Below the pieces are notes generated by a model. The model saw nothing but the letters and a program-made list of their open reading frames with translations, did no database searches and was not told the DNA's origin. Of a stretch of 64,000 nt of DNA, positions 22,085 to 31,830 are shown piece after piece. Position 1 is the first letter of the stretch; each line of letters begins with the position of its first letter. Location of the stretch: positions 57,494,907-57,558,906 of the forward strand of contig NW_020954556.1 of the NCBI RefSeq assembly GCF_900497805.2, in the 5' to 3' direction. The stretch is from Vombatus ursinus. Its lineage: Eukaryota > Chordata > Mammalia > Diprotodontia > Vombatidae. Made by a program: the position numbers and the translations under genes.

Positions 22085-22548
22085 TTTCTTCTTTTAAAGT
22101 TTTATTTTATTTTCTATCAAGAAACATTTATTCCCTCTCTTACCAAGCCCTCCCCTTTGGACAAAAAAGAAGAAAGAAAAACAAAATACTTGTAGCAAAT
22201 ATGCATAGTCAAGGAAAACAAATCTCCACACTGGTGAGATCTAACGATATATGCCTCATTTTGAATCTTGTTGCTTGTACCACTCTGTTAGCACACTTGC
22301 TTCATCCTCAGTGGTTGGTCATTGCACTGATTAGAGTTTATAAGTCTTTCAAAGTTGTTTGTTTTTACAGTGTTGTTATTATGGTATAAGTTGGTTTCCT
22401 GCTTCTGCTTGCTTCTTTGTGCTTCAGATCAAACAAATCTTCCCAAGTTTCTCTGAAACTATCCCTTTCATCATTTCTTATGGCATAATAGTATTCCATT
22501 ATGTTCATGTATTATAATTTATTCAACCATTCCCCAAGTGATTGAATG
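22085..22548 (-). mobile_element. L1 3' end
   Basis: Antisense L1: ttttctatcaagaaacattt, gcaaatatgcatagtcaagg, tatggcataatagtattcca, aaccattccccaagtgattg. Confidence 0.78.
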
Positions 22549-22599
22549 AAAGACCATAATTTGTTCAACAGGAGAATAGCTGAACAAATTATGGTCTTT
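22549..22599. repeat. Perfect 19-bp hairpin at an L1 inversion point
   Basis: aaagaccataatttgttca (22,549-22,567) and its exact reverse complement (22,581-22,599) flank a 13-nt loop. The arms derive from the L1 segment that encodes gctgaacaa-ttatgg in consensus. Confidence 0.85.
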
Positions 22600-23255
22600 T
22601 ATTTAAATTTTACATCATATGTTCCTAATGAAAGTGATGAATGCCTTTAATGTATATATGGATTCCTTTTTTGTGCCTTACTAGATAGTGATAATCAAAG
22701 GATTATTAAACTTGATAGAGATGATCAATATTAAATTATCAGTAATAGCTTAAAATGATAATATTTTAAAGTGTTGAAAGTCTTGATTTTATAATAGCTT
22801 TTTTTGCAGTGGAGAAGAATTAGAAATGGAGGGTGTGCCCATCAATTGTGGAATGGCTGAACAAGTATATGAATATAATGAAATACTATTGTGCTAAAAG
22901 ATTGATGAAGGGAACGGCTTCAGAGAAACACAGGAAGACTTGTATGAACTGATGCAGAGTAGCATGAGTAGAACCAAGAGAACAATTTATGCAATAGTAA
23001 CAATATTGTAAAGACAAACAGCTTTCAAAGACTTAAGAACTCTGATCAACACAATAACAAACCACAATTCTAGAGGATTCATTATGATGATTTTTGGAGG
23101 ACATGGTTAATCCAATCCAAAATAGGTTAGTTTTTTCTTCACTATACATGTTTATAACAGGGTTTTGTTTCTCCTTCTCAATTGGGTGTGGGGAGATAAG
23201 AAGATAAGAAGGCAAATTTTCATTGATTGAAAAAATTTTTTTTAAAAAGTCTTAG
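22600..23255 (+). mobile_element. L1 3' end in opposite orientation
   Basis: Sense L1 from about 22,800: gtgcccatcaattgtggaat, ggctgaacaagtatatgaat, atgaactgatgcagagtagc, ttataacagggttttgtttc. The stretch 22,600-22,800 is AT-rich and assigned with less certainty. Confidence 0.72.
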
Positions 23256-24061
23256 TAAGGAATAAGAACTCGTTATGGGAATTTATTTTGAATACCAGCT
23301 TCAATAAGAAGCTTTATTAAATAGTTTGTCAGTTGGAGTAGGGAAAAAGCTAATCTTGACTGTGGTCTCTTCTTGTATTTTATTGACATAGAATTGTGAT
23401 GCCACTTGTTAAGAAAGTGGAATGCAAAGGATGGTAGATGAAAGAAAGAGCATGTAATGATGTTGAAAATGTTGGAAGAGTCAGTGGATGAGTGATGAGC
23501 AGAGAATTACTCGGTATGAGAACATTGTGTATAGAATAAGAAGAATGTTTGCAGGGAAGAAAACAGCCGAAGTTAGGAAAGATAGGGTTAGCAGTGCTGC
23601 AGGCTGGGCCTTGGGTCTCCTCCCCTTAAATGGTTATTGTGGCTTATGGGGAATCATCACAGTGTTGGTGGTGATCTATGTCACGCCTGGTGTTACTACT
23701 GAATCTCTCACCCTCCCCCCCTCCAAGGCATAGCAGCACAGGAAACCAGCTAAAACAGTGCTGTCACATCTGAACGAGACTGATACCGTTCATCTGAGTT
23801 TCATCAGCCGAGCTCGTCCCTAGTTCCTGTTCACTGAGACTGCGGAGATCACCAGCAGGAGGGACGCCCCTAATAATCACACCAGGAAATATTAGCAGCA
23901 GTTCTCTCTTTCCTTTTCCCATTGTGTGGTTTGGTGCAGAGCCTAGGCTCCCAATCATAGCTGCTATAGGCACTGGGTCTGGGAACTGTGACCAGATCCT
24001 TGCCTGTTTTCAGGAGACAACAGGAAGAAACTTGAGTCTTTCAGAAGGAGTTTTAACTTCT
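23256..24061. other. Unassigned intergenic sequence, locally CpG-bearing
   Basis: No gene found. The part 23,560-24,000 has more CpG and GC than its surroundings (for example gccgagctcgtcc near 23,808) without any exon-like structure I can support. Confidence 0.4.
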
Positions 24062-24655
24062 CTCTGATACAGTTGACTAAGTGCTGGACTTGGGAGTCAG
24101 GAAGACCAGAATTAAAATGTAACCTCAGACACTTACTAGTTTGTGATCATGGGCAAATGATTTAATTTCTCTAACCCTCAGTTTCCTCATCCATAAAATG
24201 GGGATAATGATCTTACCTAGAGCAGCTAGGTGCAGTGGATGGAGCATTGGGCTGGGAATCAGGAAGACTCATCTTCATGAGTTCAATTCTTTCCTCAGAC
24301 ATTTACTAGCTGTGTGACTTTGGACAAGTCACTTAACCTGGTTTGCCTCAGTTTCCTCATCTGTAAAATGAGCTGGAGAAGGAAATGGAAAACTACTCTA
24401 GCATATTTGCCAAGAAAATGGGGTCACGAAGAGTGGGACACAACTGAAACGAATGAACAGCAATAACACCTACCTCCCAGGGTTATCGTGAGGATCAGAT
24501 AGGATATTTGTAAAGCACTTAGCTCAGTGCCTGGCACATAGTAGCCACTACATAAATACCATCATCATCATCATCATTAGTGGTAACTTAGGTAAAACTC
24601 TTTGCAAACCTTAAAGCACTATATAAATGCTATCTATTATTATTAATATGGACAC
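24062..24655 (+). mobile_element. MIR-type SINE split by a tRNA-RTE SINE
   Basis: The MIR runs ctgctggactt-type head to tcatccataaaatggggata, and resumes at 24,468 with acctacctcccagggttatc and tggcacatagtagccactac. It ends in an (ATC)n tract and a ctatctattattatta tail. Confidence 0.8.
24219..24467 (+). mobile_element. tRNA-RTE SINE (MAR4-like) inside a MIR
   Basis: gagcagctaggtgcagtgga, cttcatgagttcaattcttt, gagctggagaaggaaatgga and tail gtgggacacaactgaaacga. Flanks ttacct and acctacct suggest the duplicated target. Confidence 0.88.
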
Positions 24656-24749
24656 AGCCCCACACATTTCAAGTGATCAGGCACCAATAATCTTTGTGAC
24701 AAAGTGGGAGAGACTGTATTTCATTATAGTTTTATTTCTTTTTTAAATA

Positions 24750-25060
24750 AATGTTAGTTATCTATTGTTTTCGTATTGCCCCCAAATTTCTCAACATCAT
24801 TTCCTGTCTTCTCTTCCAAAGAGCCATCCCTTATAACAAAGAATTCACATTTTTTTTTAGCTAGGCATTGGAGTCAAGTGACTTACCCAGGGTCACACAG
24901 CTAGTAAGTGTTATGTATCTGAGGCCGAATTTGAACTCAGGTCCTCCTGAAACCACGGCCGATGCTCTATCCACTGCACCACCTAGCTGCCCACCAAGAA
25001 TTTACTTGATTGCATTTTAATCAGTTCTTTGGTGGACACAGAAGTTTCACTTTCCAGTCA
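24750..25060 (-). mobile_element. L1 3' end split by a SINE
   Basis: Antisense L1 3' UTR (tcatttcctgtcttctcttc, gagccatcccttataacaaa), similar to 18.75 kb. Confidence 0.6.
24850..24995 (-). mobile_element. WSINE1-like SINE
   Basis: gtcaagtgacttacccaggg, ggtcctcctgaaaccacggc and ccacctagctgccc, with target duplication aagaattcac (24,839-24,848) / aagaatttac (24,996-25,005). Confidence 0.88.
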
Positions 25061-25163
25061 GTTTCCAGTTTCCAGTCAGTTTGAGTCCCCACATGCTGCA
25101 GCTGTACTGCTAAGTATTATGGTGATAGTATCAGAATCAGAGGTAGCAGTAGACCCAGTATTT

Positions 25164-25396
25164 ATTGTTCAGCCACATGCAACTCTTCAAGACCCCATTG
25201 GGGTTTTCTTGGCAAAGGTACTGGAGTGGTTTGCCATTTCTTTTCCAGCTCATTTTACAGATGAGGAAACTGAGGCAAACAGGATTAACTGACTTGCCCA
25301 GGATCACACAGCTAATAAGCCTGTGAGGCCGTATTTGAACTCAGGTCCTTCTAACCCTGGGCCTGGCACTCTATCCACTGCACCACCTAGCTGCCC
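25164..25396 (-). mobile_element. tRNA-RTE SINE (MAR4-like)
   Basis: tttattgttcagccacatgc, gggttttcttggcaaaggta, ccagctcattttacagatga and ctgcaccacctagctgccc. Confidence 0.88.
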
Positions 25397-26329
25397 AAGA
25401 GGGTCAAATAACCACTCGCTAAATCAGTACCAGAGTTGGAAAAAGAAGGGAGCTGTTAGATCTAGGCTGCATTTCATTGCTTTTATGGGAGCATGGAGTG
25501 GAGTACACAGCAGCAAGGAGGAAGAGAGGTACTTCCTGTGATTATTAACCTTGGATGTTGTTATAAAGCCTTGTGGCAAATTTAGTTAGTCATGGAAAGT
25601 GATTCACACCCAGGTAAGCCTTCAGGACCCGGAATGTCTAGGATCCCCTGGACATCTCCCTGGCAAAAGGGTGCTTCTTTGGTCTGGTTGCTGTCATGCT
25701 GCAGCTACCCATAGTACTTCCCCAGTGGCTAGGTGTTGGAAGTGGGTGGGTGTGTCAGGTTTCTGGGACTAGAGTTTCTACATTGTTGAGACCTTGCTGA
25801 GTCAGTTTAGTTGTCCTTAGAGATAGTAACTATATGGGGCTCTGTTCATTAACCTCTTGACTTGTTTGCAATCTCTAGACATGGAACCACCAATACCCTT
25901 AGTACGGCTACTCATTCCCCTTTGCCTCCTGGATTGCGTGATGGAAATTGTGCAAAGGCTCTGGGGAAAGGCTGTGTGAGCTGCTGGTAGTGGTTACAAG
26001 GCCTGTGTTGCAATAAGAACAGCCCTTTCATTTCGCTGTAGATATCCTTCCAGTACTACAAGTGGACACTATGCTCCACACACCACCCCTCCCCCGCCCC
26101 CAACACACACATTTTAAGAGTCAGCAAAAGGAAATATTGGCCTTTGGAAAACTGAACTAGCATTTAAAACATAGCGTTGTTCTTCCAGGACAGATTAGGT
26201 GTGAGTGGCTTTTGACGGGAAATTAATAGGAATTGTTCTTTTTTCGCCATTTTCTGCGTTGCAAGATGGTTGCAACATCCTATTGGGAGACTATAGGTAC
26301 ATTAGCAATGCCCTATGGCTCTACTCATA
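25397..26329. other. Unassigned intergenic sequence
   Basis: About 930 bp. No gene or known repeat apart from a C-rich run followed by (CA)n near 26,083-26,110. Confidence 0.4.
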
Positions 26330-26490
26330 ACCCTTGTGACTCCCCGGATGAAAATTCCCTTTTTTGGCCACCATTCCCCTGTATGTATTGCCTCCTCCTA
26401 GTGGAACCTCAACGGCAGGGATTGTCTGATCTTTGTGTTTGTATCCCCAGTGCTCAGCAGAGTGCCTGCATATAGTAGACATTTATTAAA
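26330..26490 (+). mobile_element. L2 LINE 3' end
   Basis: ctcaacggcagggattgtct, tgtgtttgtatccccagtgc, tcagcagagtgcctgcatat, agacatttattaaata. Confidence 0.65.
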
Positions 26491-26503
26491 TACATTTTTC
26501 TTT

Positions 26504-26530
26504 CATTCATTCTTTCTTTCTTTTTCTTTT

Positions 26531-26604
<74 letters not shown>

Positions 26605-26645
26605 TTCCTTCCTTCCTTCCTCCCTTCCTTGCTTCCTTTCTTTCA
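26504..26645 (+). repeat. (TTTC)n / (TTCC)n microsatellite
   Basis: About 90 bases of TTTC units followed by TTCC and TCCC variants. It starts next to the L2 tail. The polypyrimidine tract is likely to be polymorphic. Confidence 0.95.
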
Positions 26646-26899
26646 TCAGCTGGGCTACGTAGACATCAAAATTTTAAACCACAATCATTATTAGCACTGG
26701 ATGTGCTAATAGTAAATGGCATCAGGTATCTGGTATTACATCTGAGACTGAGATCTGTTCCAGTATATGAAGAGATTCTCCTGGAAGCCGTGGGTCCTCT
26801 AATAGCTATTGGCGATCATATTATTGAATAGGGCATTTGTCAAGAATATGTCATTTGAGTTAATTCTATTTCAAACCTATGTTTAGTCTGCTCCACAAA

Positions 26900-27980
26900 T
26901 AGACTGTTCTTTTCTAAAGAAGATGATTCATTTTGTGTGGGCTTCCCATACGGACTGTCTGTAATTAGGGCCTGGAGAATTTCCTATTTTCCATCATTGA
27001 CCTAGTAGCATCCCTAGATCAACTCATGGAACTATCTATTTGCATTGGAAGCCAAAGACAGACTAGACGCAGACACAGATTCAAAGCATGACAAAGAGTA
27101 CAGGAGAAAAGCTATCTATGAGGAACATCTTAAGGACTCCAACAAAAGGACTTCTAGGAGCTATGAGTTAACCCTTTGTCACATGTGCTCTTGTCACATC
27201 CTGCTCTGTATGCAGGAGAATATGTTACAGACCTATGTCTGGGCATATTTTTTGCCAACTTTACCTCTGTGATAAAATACCTCTTTCTAAAAGTTAATTA
27301 AGTCTGGCTCACTAAGGGCTATCAACTGACAATCATAGCAGGCAGCATACCAGTGGGGGCTCATGAACTATAGCACTAGAAAAACACCTCCCCAAACCCT
27401 CAGGGCTACCCCTAGAGTCCTGAGGGGATATAGCAGCCACACTCTGAGGACCCAACTCATCAGTGTGAGGGGAAGTTGGGACAGTCATTCCAGAGCATTG
27501 CCACAGGGTCATAGGATCACCAGTTCACAACTGGAACTCACTTTTACCCCTATTTCCAGTGTAGAGTTGCTGCTTTACACTAAGGTCTTTTCATGCACTG
27601 GGGGTGAGGATGAGAAGATCTGAGTCCAAGGAACAGGACAGAGAGAACTGCCAGGTTTTGCTGGCTCTTTGAGGCCATACAGCAAAGGGAGCCGAAGGTA
27701 GTGTGAGATCACTGAGTGCCTAGCGGGGCTGTGAGTGAATCCTCCTGAACAGGGAGACAGTCACTGGAGTGGGAAGGATGAGGAAATTCAGATTAAACCT
27801 TCCTAACTTCCCCATTCTGCCCAGGGCCTTCCTAGTCACAGAGGAAGAAAACCAGAAACAGCCAGCGCAGTGGCTGAAAAGTCTGGCAGTGCTTTTTTGT
27901 CATTTCAAGTTGCCACCAGTTGACAACCACGAATCTCATTTGGCAAACACGTTGAATTTTAGAGGAAAGGCCATTGTGAG
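26900..27980 (+). mobile_element. ERV1-like fossil: LTR 3' end, primer-binding site and leader
   Basis: The motif tgggggctcatgaac (27,354-27,368) resembles the tRNA-Pro primer-binding site used by many gammaretrovirus-like ERVs (tgggggctcgtccggga). It sits one base after a CA end (27,351-27,352), as expected for an LTR followed by a PBS. A poly-A-like gataaaata lies upstream at about 27,271. Sequence after the PBS to about 27,980 is non-repetitive and could be leader. The LTR start is uncertain, and no gag, pol or env was seen. The copy is broken and old. Confidence 0.45.
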
Positions 27981-27984
27981 TTAA

Positions 27985-28128
27985 TGGAATGAACTCTAGG
28001 CTTGCAGTAGGAGACCTGGGTTTCTATTTGAACTCTACCCTTGACTGACTGTAGCCTTGGGCAATATAGGTATTGGTTTCTTCATCTGTAAAATGGAGAT
28101 AATAATACTCTACCTAGAAGTAGTTGGT
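27985..28128 (+). mobile_element. MIR-type SINE
   Basis: tgcagtaggagacctgggtt, cttcatctgtaaaatggaga. Confidence 0.7.
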
Positions 28129-28129
28129 G

Positions 28130-28545
28130 GAGACTGATAGTTCATATAGCATTTTAAGGTTTAAGTGCAGGAACATATATCCTGAGCTGGAAGGGAGTTC
28201 AAAGGTCATCTAGTCTAACACCTCCCTTTACAGCTGGGGTAACTGAGTCCCAGAGAAGTTAAGTCACTTGCCCAATGTCATATGGTAACCATACAATTCA
28301 AACTCAAGTTCTGTGACTACAAGTCTCCACTGCACCATGCTTCCTTTGTCCTTCACATGTATCATCTTATTAATAGTCCTGTGATATAGATAGAGTGATT
28401 ATTCTCATTTTATTGATGAGGACACTGAGCTTCAGACACATGCTCACATAGCTAGGTATCTGAGGTAGGATTCAAACCCAGCTCTTCCTGACTACAATCC
28501 CAGTCAGTGTCTCAGCCACTATACCATATTGCTTTTCCTTTTAAT
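28130..28545 (-). mobile_element. Two nested antisense MIR-type SINEs
   Basis: An outer MIR (28,135-28,171 and 28,350-28,545; ttgatgaggacactgagctt) is split by a second (28,172-28,350; gagctggaagggagttcaaa, gttaagtcacttgcccaatg). Confidence 0.65.
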
Positions 28546-28565
28546 GCCTTTGTAAGGTAAGTTTT

Positions 28566-28806
28566 AGGGCAGCTAGGTGGATCAGTGGATAGAGTGTCAA
28601 GCCTAGAGTCAGGAGGATGTAAGTTCTAATCTAGCCTCAGACACTTACTAGCAGTGTGACCCTGGGCAAATCACTTAACCCTGTTTTGCCTCAATTTCCT
28701 CATCTGTAAAATGAGCTGGAGAAGAAAATGGCAAACCATTCCAGTATCTTTGCCAAGAAAACCCTCACTAGAGTCACAAAGAGTTGGACACGATTGAATA
28801 GCAAAA
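28566..28806 (+). mobile_element. tRNA-RTE SINE (MAR4-like)
   Basis: gggcagctaggtggatcagt, cagtgtgaccctgggcaaat, ctggagaagaaaatggcaaa, gagttggacacgattgaata. Confidence 0.88.
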
Positions 28807-29100
28807 GGTCATTTTTATCCCTATTTCACCCATGAGGGAATTAAAGTCACATGCCCCAAGTCATGCAGCCATAGTTCAAAAACAGGGTTTCTAATTCTAG
28901 TCTGTTATTGGTTTTGTTTTGTTTTTGCGAGGTAATTGGGGTTAAGTGACTTGCCCAGAGTCACACAGCTAGTAAGTGTTGTGTGTCTGAGGCCAGATTT
29001 GAGCTCAGGTCCTCCTGACTCCAGGGCCAGTGCTCTATCCACTGCACCACCTAACTGCCTCAGGGATTTCTAATTCTAAAATCAGTATACCATCCTGACT
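28807..29100 (-). mobile_element. Antisense MIR with a WSINE1-like SINE inside
   Basis: The MIR core aagtcacatgccccaagtca is followed by a SINE at 28,900-29,061 (gttaagtgacttgcccagag, ggtcctcctgactccagggc). Flanks are agggtttctaattcta (28,884-28,899) and agggatttctaattcta (29,062-29,078), a 16-17 bp target duplication differing by one base. Confidence 0.85.
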
Positions 29101-29224
29101 GTCCTGTATCCTCTCTGTTGGTGGCTCTTGTAGCCTACAAACTAGTATATTTGCATAGGAAGGAAGGGCACCGGAGAGAGAAGAATCCTTAGCTTTCAGA
29201 ACACTTCCTATATGAGGTCACTCC

Positions 29225-29425
29225 TGATTCTACCTTCCCATCTGGCAGTTCATACTCTCTCCCTTTCTAAATTAAATTTGCAGAACTTTGCATGTATTTT
29301 CCATTTACTTCTCTGTTTTCGTTTTAACCTCCCCTCCAGGGATTATTTTGCTTTTGTCTTTAATTTCTCCCCAGTGCCATCATAGTATCTGGTACACAGT
29401 AGACACTTAATATCTGAATTATTTC
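29225..29425 (+). mobile_element. L2 LINE 3' end, with a MIR tail after it
   Basis: cctgattctaccttcccatc, tctccccagtgccatcatag, tatctggtacacagtagaca. A MIR 3' part follows to about 29,500 (gggttgttgtgaggatcaaa). Confidence 0.6.
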
Positions 29426-29518
29426 AAAGGGTTGTTGTGAGGATCAAACCAATTAACATACGTAAGCTGCTTCACAAATCATAGCATACTGTATAAAAGT
29501 CATCAGTGTAGGGGAGAG

Positions 29519-29751
29519 CAGAGGTGACCAACGTACTACTAGAAGGCCTCTGGCCTCATGCTTGGCTGGCAACATTCTCGAGTGGGGCTGAACCAGATTA
29601 AAATCTAATTGGGAAATATTTAACGAAATAAATAAATACACAATAGAACATAAATAATGTTAACATGTGGTTTTCCAAGTTAATATGCAGTCCACAGGAT
29701 TTTTATGTACAGTTTAGTGGACTCTGTTTCTATTTGAAATTGATACCACTG
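29519..29751. mobile_element. hAT-like nonautonomous DNA transposon
   Basis: The ends are inverted: CAGAGGTGACCAAC at the left and TTGATACCACTG at the right (consensus near CAGTGGTGTCAA). The interior (agattaaaatctaattggga, aatgttaacatgtggttttc, agtttagtggactctgtttc) matches a repeat I recall as common in marsupials. No transposase is present. Confidence 0.6.
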
Positions 29752-29770
29752 GCCTAGTAGAAGACAGAAT

Positions 29771-29941
29771 TTGTTCAGCCATTTCAGGTGTGTCTGACTC
29801 CTCATGACCTCTTTTGGGGTTTTCTTGGCAAAGATACTGGAGTGGTTTGTCACTTCCTTCTCCAGCTCATTTTACAGATGAGGAAACTGAGGTAAACAGG
29901 GTGAAGTGACTTGGCCAGGGTCACATGGCCAGTAAGTGCTT
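29771..29941 (-). mobile_element. tRNA-RTE SINE (MAR4-like), 5'-truncated
   Basis: ttgttcagccatttcaggtg, ggggttttcttggcaaagat, ccagctcattttacagatga; the tRNA-derived head is missing. Confidence 0.85.
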
Positions 29942-29944
29942 AGT

Positions 29945-30350
29945 AAGACAGAGAGCCAGCCTCAAAGGGAGGACGATGTGGGTTCAGATTCTATTTCTGT
30001 ATGTTTTTATGACTCCCAGGGAGTGATTTAACTTTTCAGGGCTTTGGGCAAATTCTCTAAGACTACATTGCGTACGAGGAGGCGACCTGTATTGGCAGAT
30101 GAGAATCTTCACTGAGATCCCCCTAAACCAGGGGTGAGGAACCTGTGGCCTCAAGGCCACATGTAGTCTTCTAGGTCCTTGGGTGTGGCCTTTTGATTGA
30201 GTCCAAGTTTTGCAGAACAAATCCTTTTATTTAAGGGGATTTGTTCTGTGAAGTTGGTGTTCAGTCAAAGGGCCACACTTGAGGACCTAGAAGGCCAAAT
30301 GTGTCCTCAAGGCCGCAACCTGCAACCAGTGAAATCCCAGGTCTAATCCC
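29945..30350 (+). mobile_element. CORE/MIR-like SINE split by a hAT palindrome
   Basis: The SINE runs gatgtgggttcagattctat, tctctaagactacattgcgt, ctgtattggcagatgagaat to atccccctaaac. It resumes after the insertion with gaaatcccaggtctaatccc, which matches the usual SINE 3' end as I recall it. Confidence 0.6.
30129..30331. mobile_element. Palindromic hAT-like MITE (about 203 bp)
   Basis: Two arms of about 90-100 bp are reverse complements: ggtgaggaacctgtggcctc pairs with gaggc-type ctcaaggccgcaacctgcaacc, ttctaggtcctt pairs with gaggacctagaa, and aacaaatcc pairs with ggatttgtt. The centre is ttttatttaa. It interrupts the SINE described above. Confidence 0.75.
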
Positions 30351-31039
30351 TCGTTTCCATCCTTTTACAGGCTTAACTTGCTATCTGTAGATAGTTGACA
30401 CATTTTTATCCAGTCAGAATTTGCAGGCATATGTTTAACATTCTTATGTGAATATTTCTAAGAATGATTTACCATCTTATCAAATTGTTTTGTTATCTTC
30501 CATTCATTTGAAACTTCAGCAAAAGCACTGTGCTGAGAAAGCAATCAAGCAAATGAACTTTTAATATTGCTTCTTCTTTTTGTGCACTTTTTGGCGAGCT
30601 GATAAAAGCAGCTGATAGCATCTCACAGATCACACTTTCCAGATTGAGAACAAGTTACTGTGATAGCACCAGCTTTCCTCATTACTAGTCTTTATCAGAA
30701 GAAGTTAATTTAGTGATACGTGAATAAGTTGATTTGGTAATATCTTTAGTACTCATTACAATCTATGCTGTGAGAACTAAGCACTTTTGATATTGATAGG
30801 TTCAATGAGTGACTATTGAATGCTTATGAATTGCCTTTTTTTTTTACTCTTAGTCGCCTCCCCTCCCCCACTTCTGTTGCTCATTAAGGGTTATTTATTT
30901 TAACATATATGTGTCAATCAAGTGGGCTGAACAAAACCTGAAAATTGAAAGAAGTATTCAGCTAGAGCCTGGTAGAATCCTGGAACTAGGCAGGAAGATT
31001 TTTGTGGCCATTTTGTTTAATGGACATTTATAGAATGTT
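30351..31039. other. Single-copy intergenic stretch
   Basis: About 690 bp free of recognised repeats. It contains several E-box/GATA-like words (cagctgatagc near 30,610) but nothing that can be called from sequence alone. Confidence 0.4.
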
Positions 31040-31345
31040 GAAGCATTCATAAAACCAAAGGATTTGAAACTGGAAAGGATTTTAGAACACATTTCCCTCA
31101 TTTTGTTGTTGCTGTCGTTTAGTCATTCAATTGTGTCTGATTCCCTTTTTTTTTTTTAGGCAATTGGGGTTAAGTGACTTGCCCAGGGTCACACAGCTAG
31201 TAAGTGTCAAGTGTTTGGTCTAAGGCCGGATTTGAACTCAGGTCCTCCTGACTTCAGTGCTCTATCCACTGTGCCACCTAGCTGCCTTCCTCCCGTTTTG
31301 GAGATAAAAAATATGAGGCCCACAGAGAATATCTTTAGTAAGCCT
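31040..31345 (-). mobile_element. MIR with a composite SINE insertion
   Basis: An antisense MIR (tgaaactggaaaggatttta ... gagataaaaaatatgaggcc) is interrupted at 31,102-31,288. The insertion begins with a MAR4-like tail fragment (31,102-31,146; ttgttgttgctgtcgtttag) and continues as a WSINE1-like SINE (31,147-31,288; gttaagtgacttgcccaggg). Flanks ccctcatttt and cctcccgtttt suggest the target site. Confidence 0.75.
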
Positions 31346-31364
31346 TTGTTAAGTATCTACCATG

Positions 31365-31830
31365 TTGGTTAGTCAATAAACTTTTATTAAGCATCTACTT
31401 GCACTGTGCTAAGTGCTATGGATACAGAAAGGCAAAAGACAGTCCCTGCCTTTCAGGAACTCACAGTCTAATGGGGGAGATACCATGAAAATGACTATGT
31501 ACACACAATCTACATGTAGGATAAGTTGAAAATAATCAACAGAGGGAAGGTGATAGAATTTGATGGGGATCAGGAAAGGGTTCCTGTAGAGGGTGGGAGT
31601 TTGGCTGTGACTTAAAGGAAGACAGGAGGCAGAAACAAGAAGGGTCCAGACATAGGGGCAGCAGTGAAAATGCCTGGAAGTTGGGAGAGGGAAGGAGGGA
31701 GTAGGTAATAAGGTATAAAATGAGTGGAAAGGTGAAGGGCTTTGCTAAACACGTTTTTATATTTGATCCTGGAGGTGATAGGGAGTCACTTGAGTTTGCT
31801 GAGTAAGGGGGAGGTGACCTGTGGGATTGT
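31365..31830 (-). mobile_element. L2 LINE 3' part
   Basis: Antisense L2: tcaataaacttttattaagc, agtccctgcctttcaggaac, tcacagtctaatgggggaga, tttgatcctggaggtgatag. Confidence 0.78.

Noticed and set aside
22549-22599. Possible microRNA precursor hairpin
   Set aside because: The stem is only 19 bp, it lies at an L1 inversion point, and there is no evidence of processing.
26435-26662. Open frame with repeated SFFLSFFL
   Set aside because: Translation of the (TTTC)n microsatellite.
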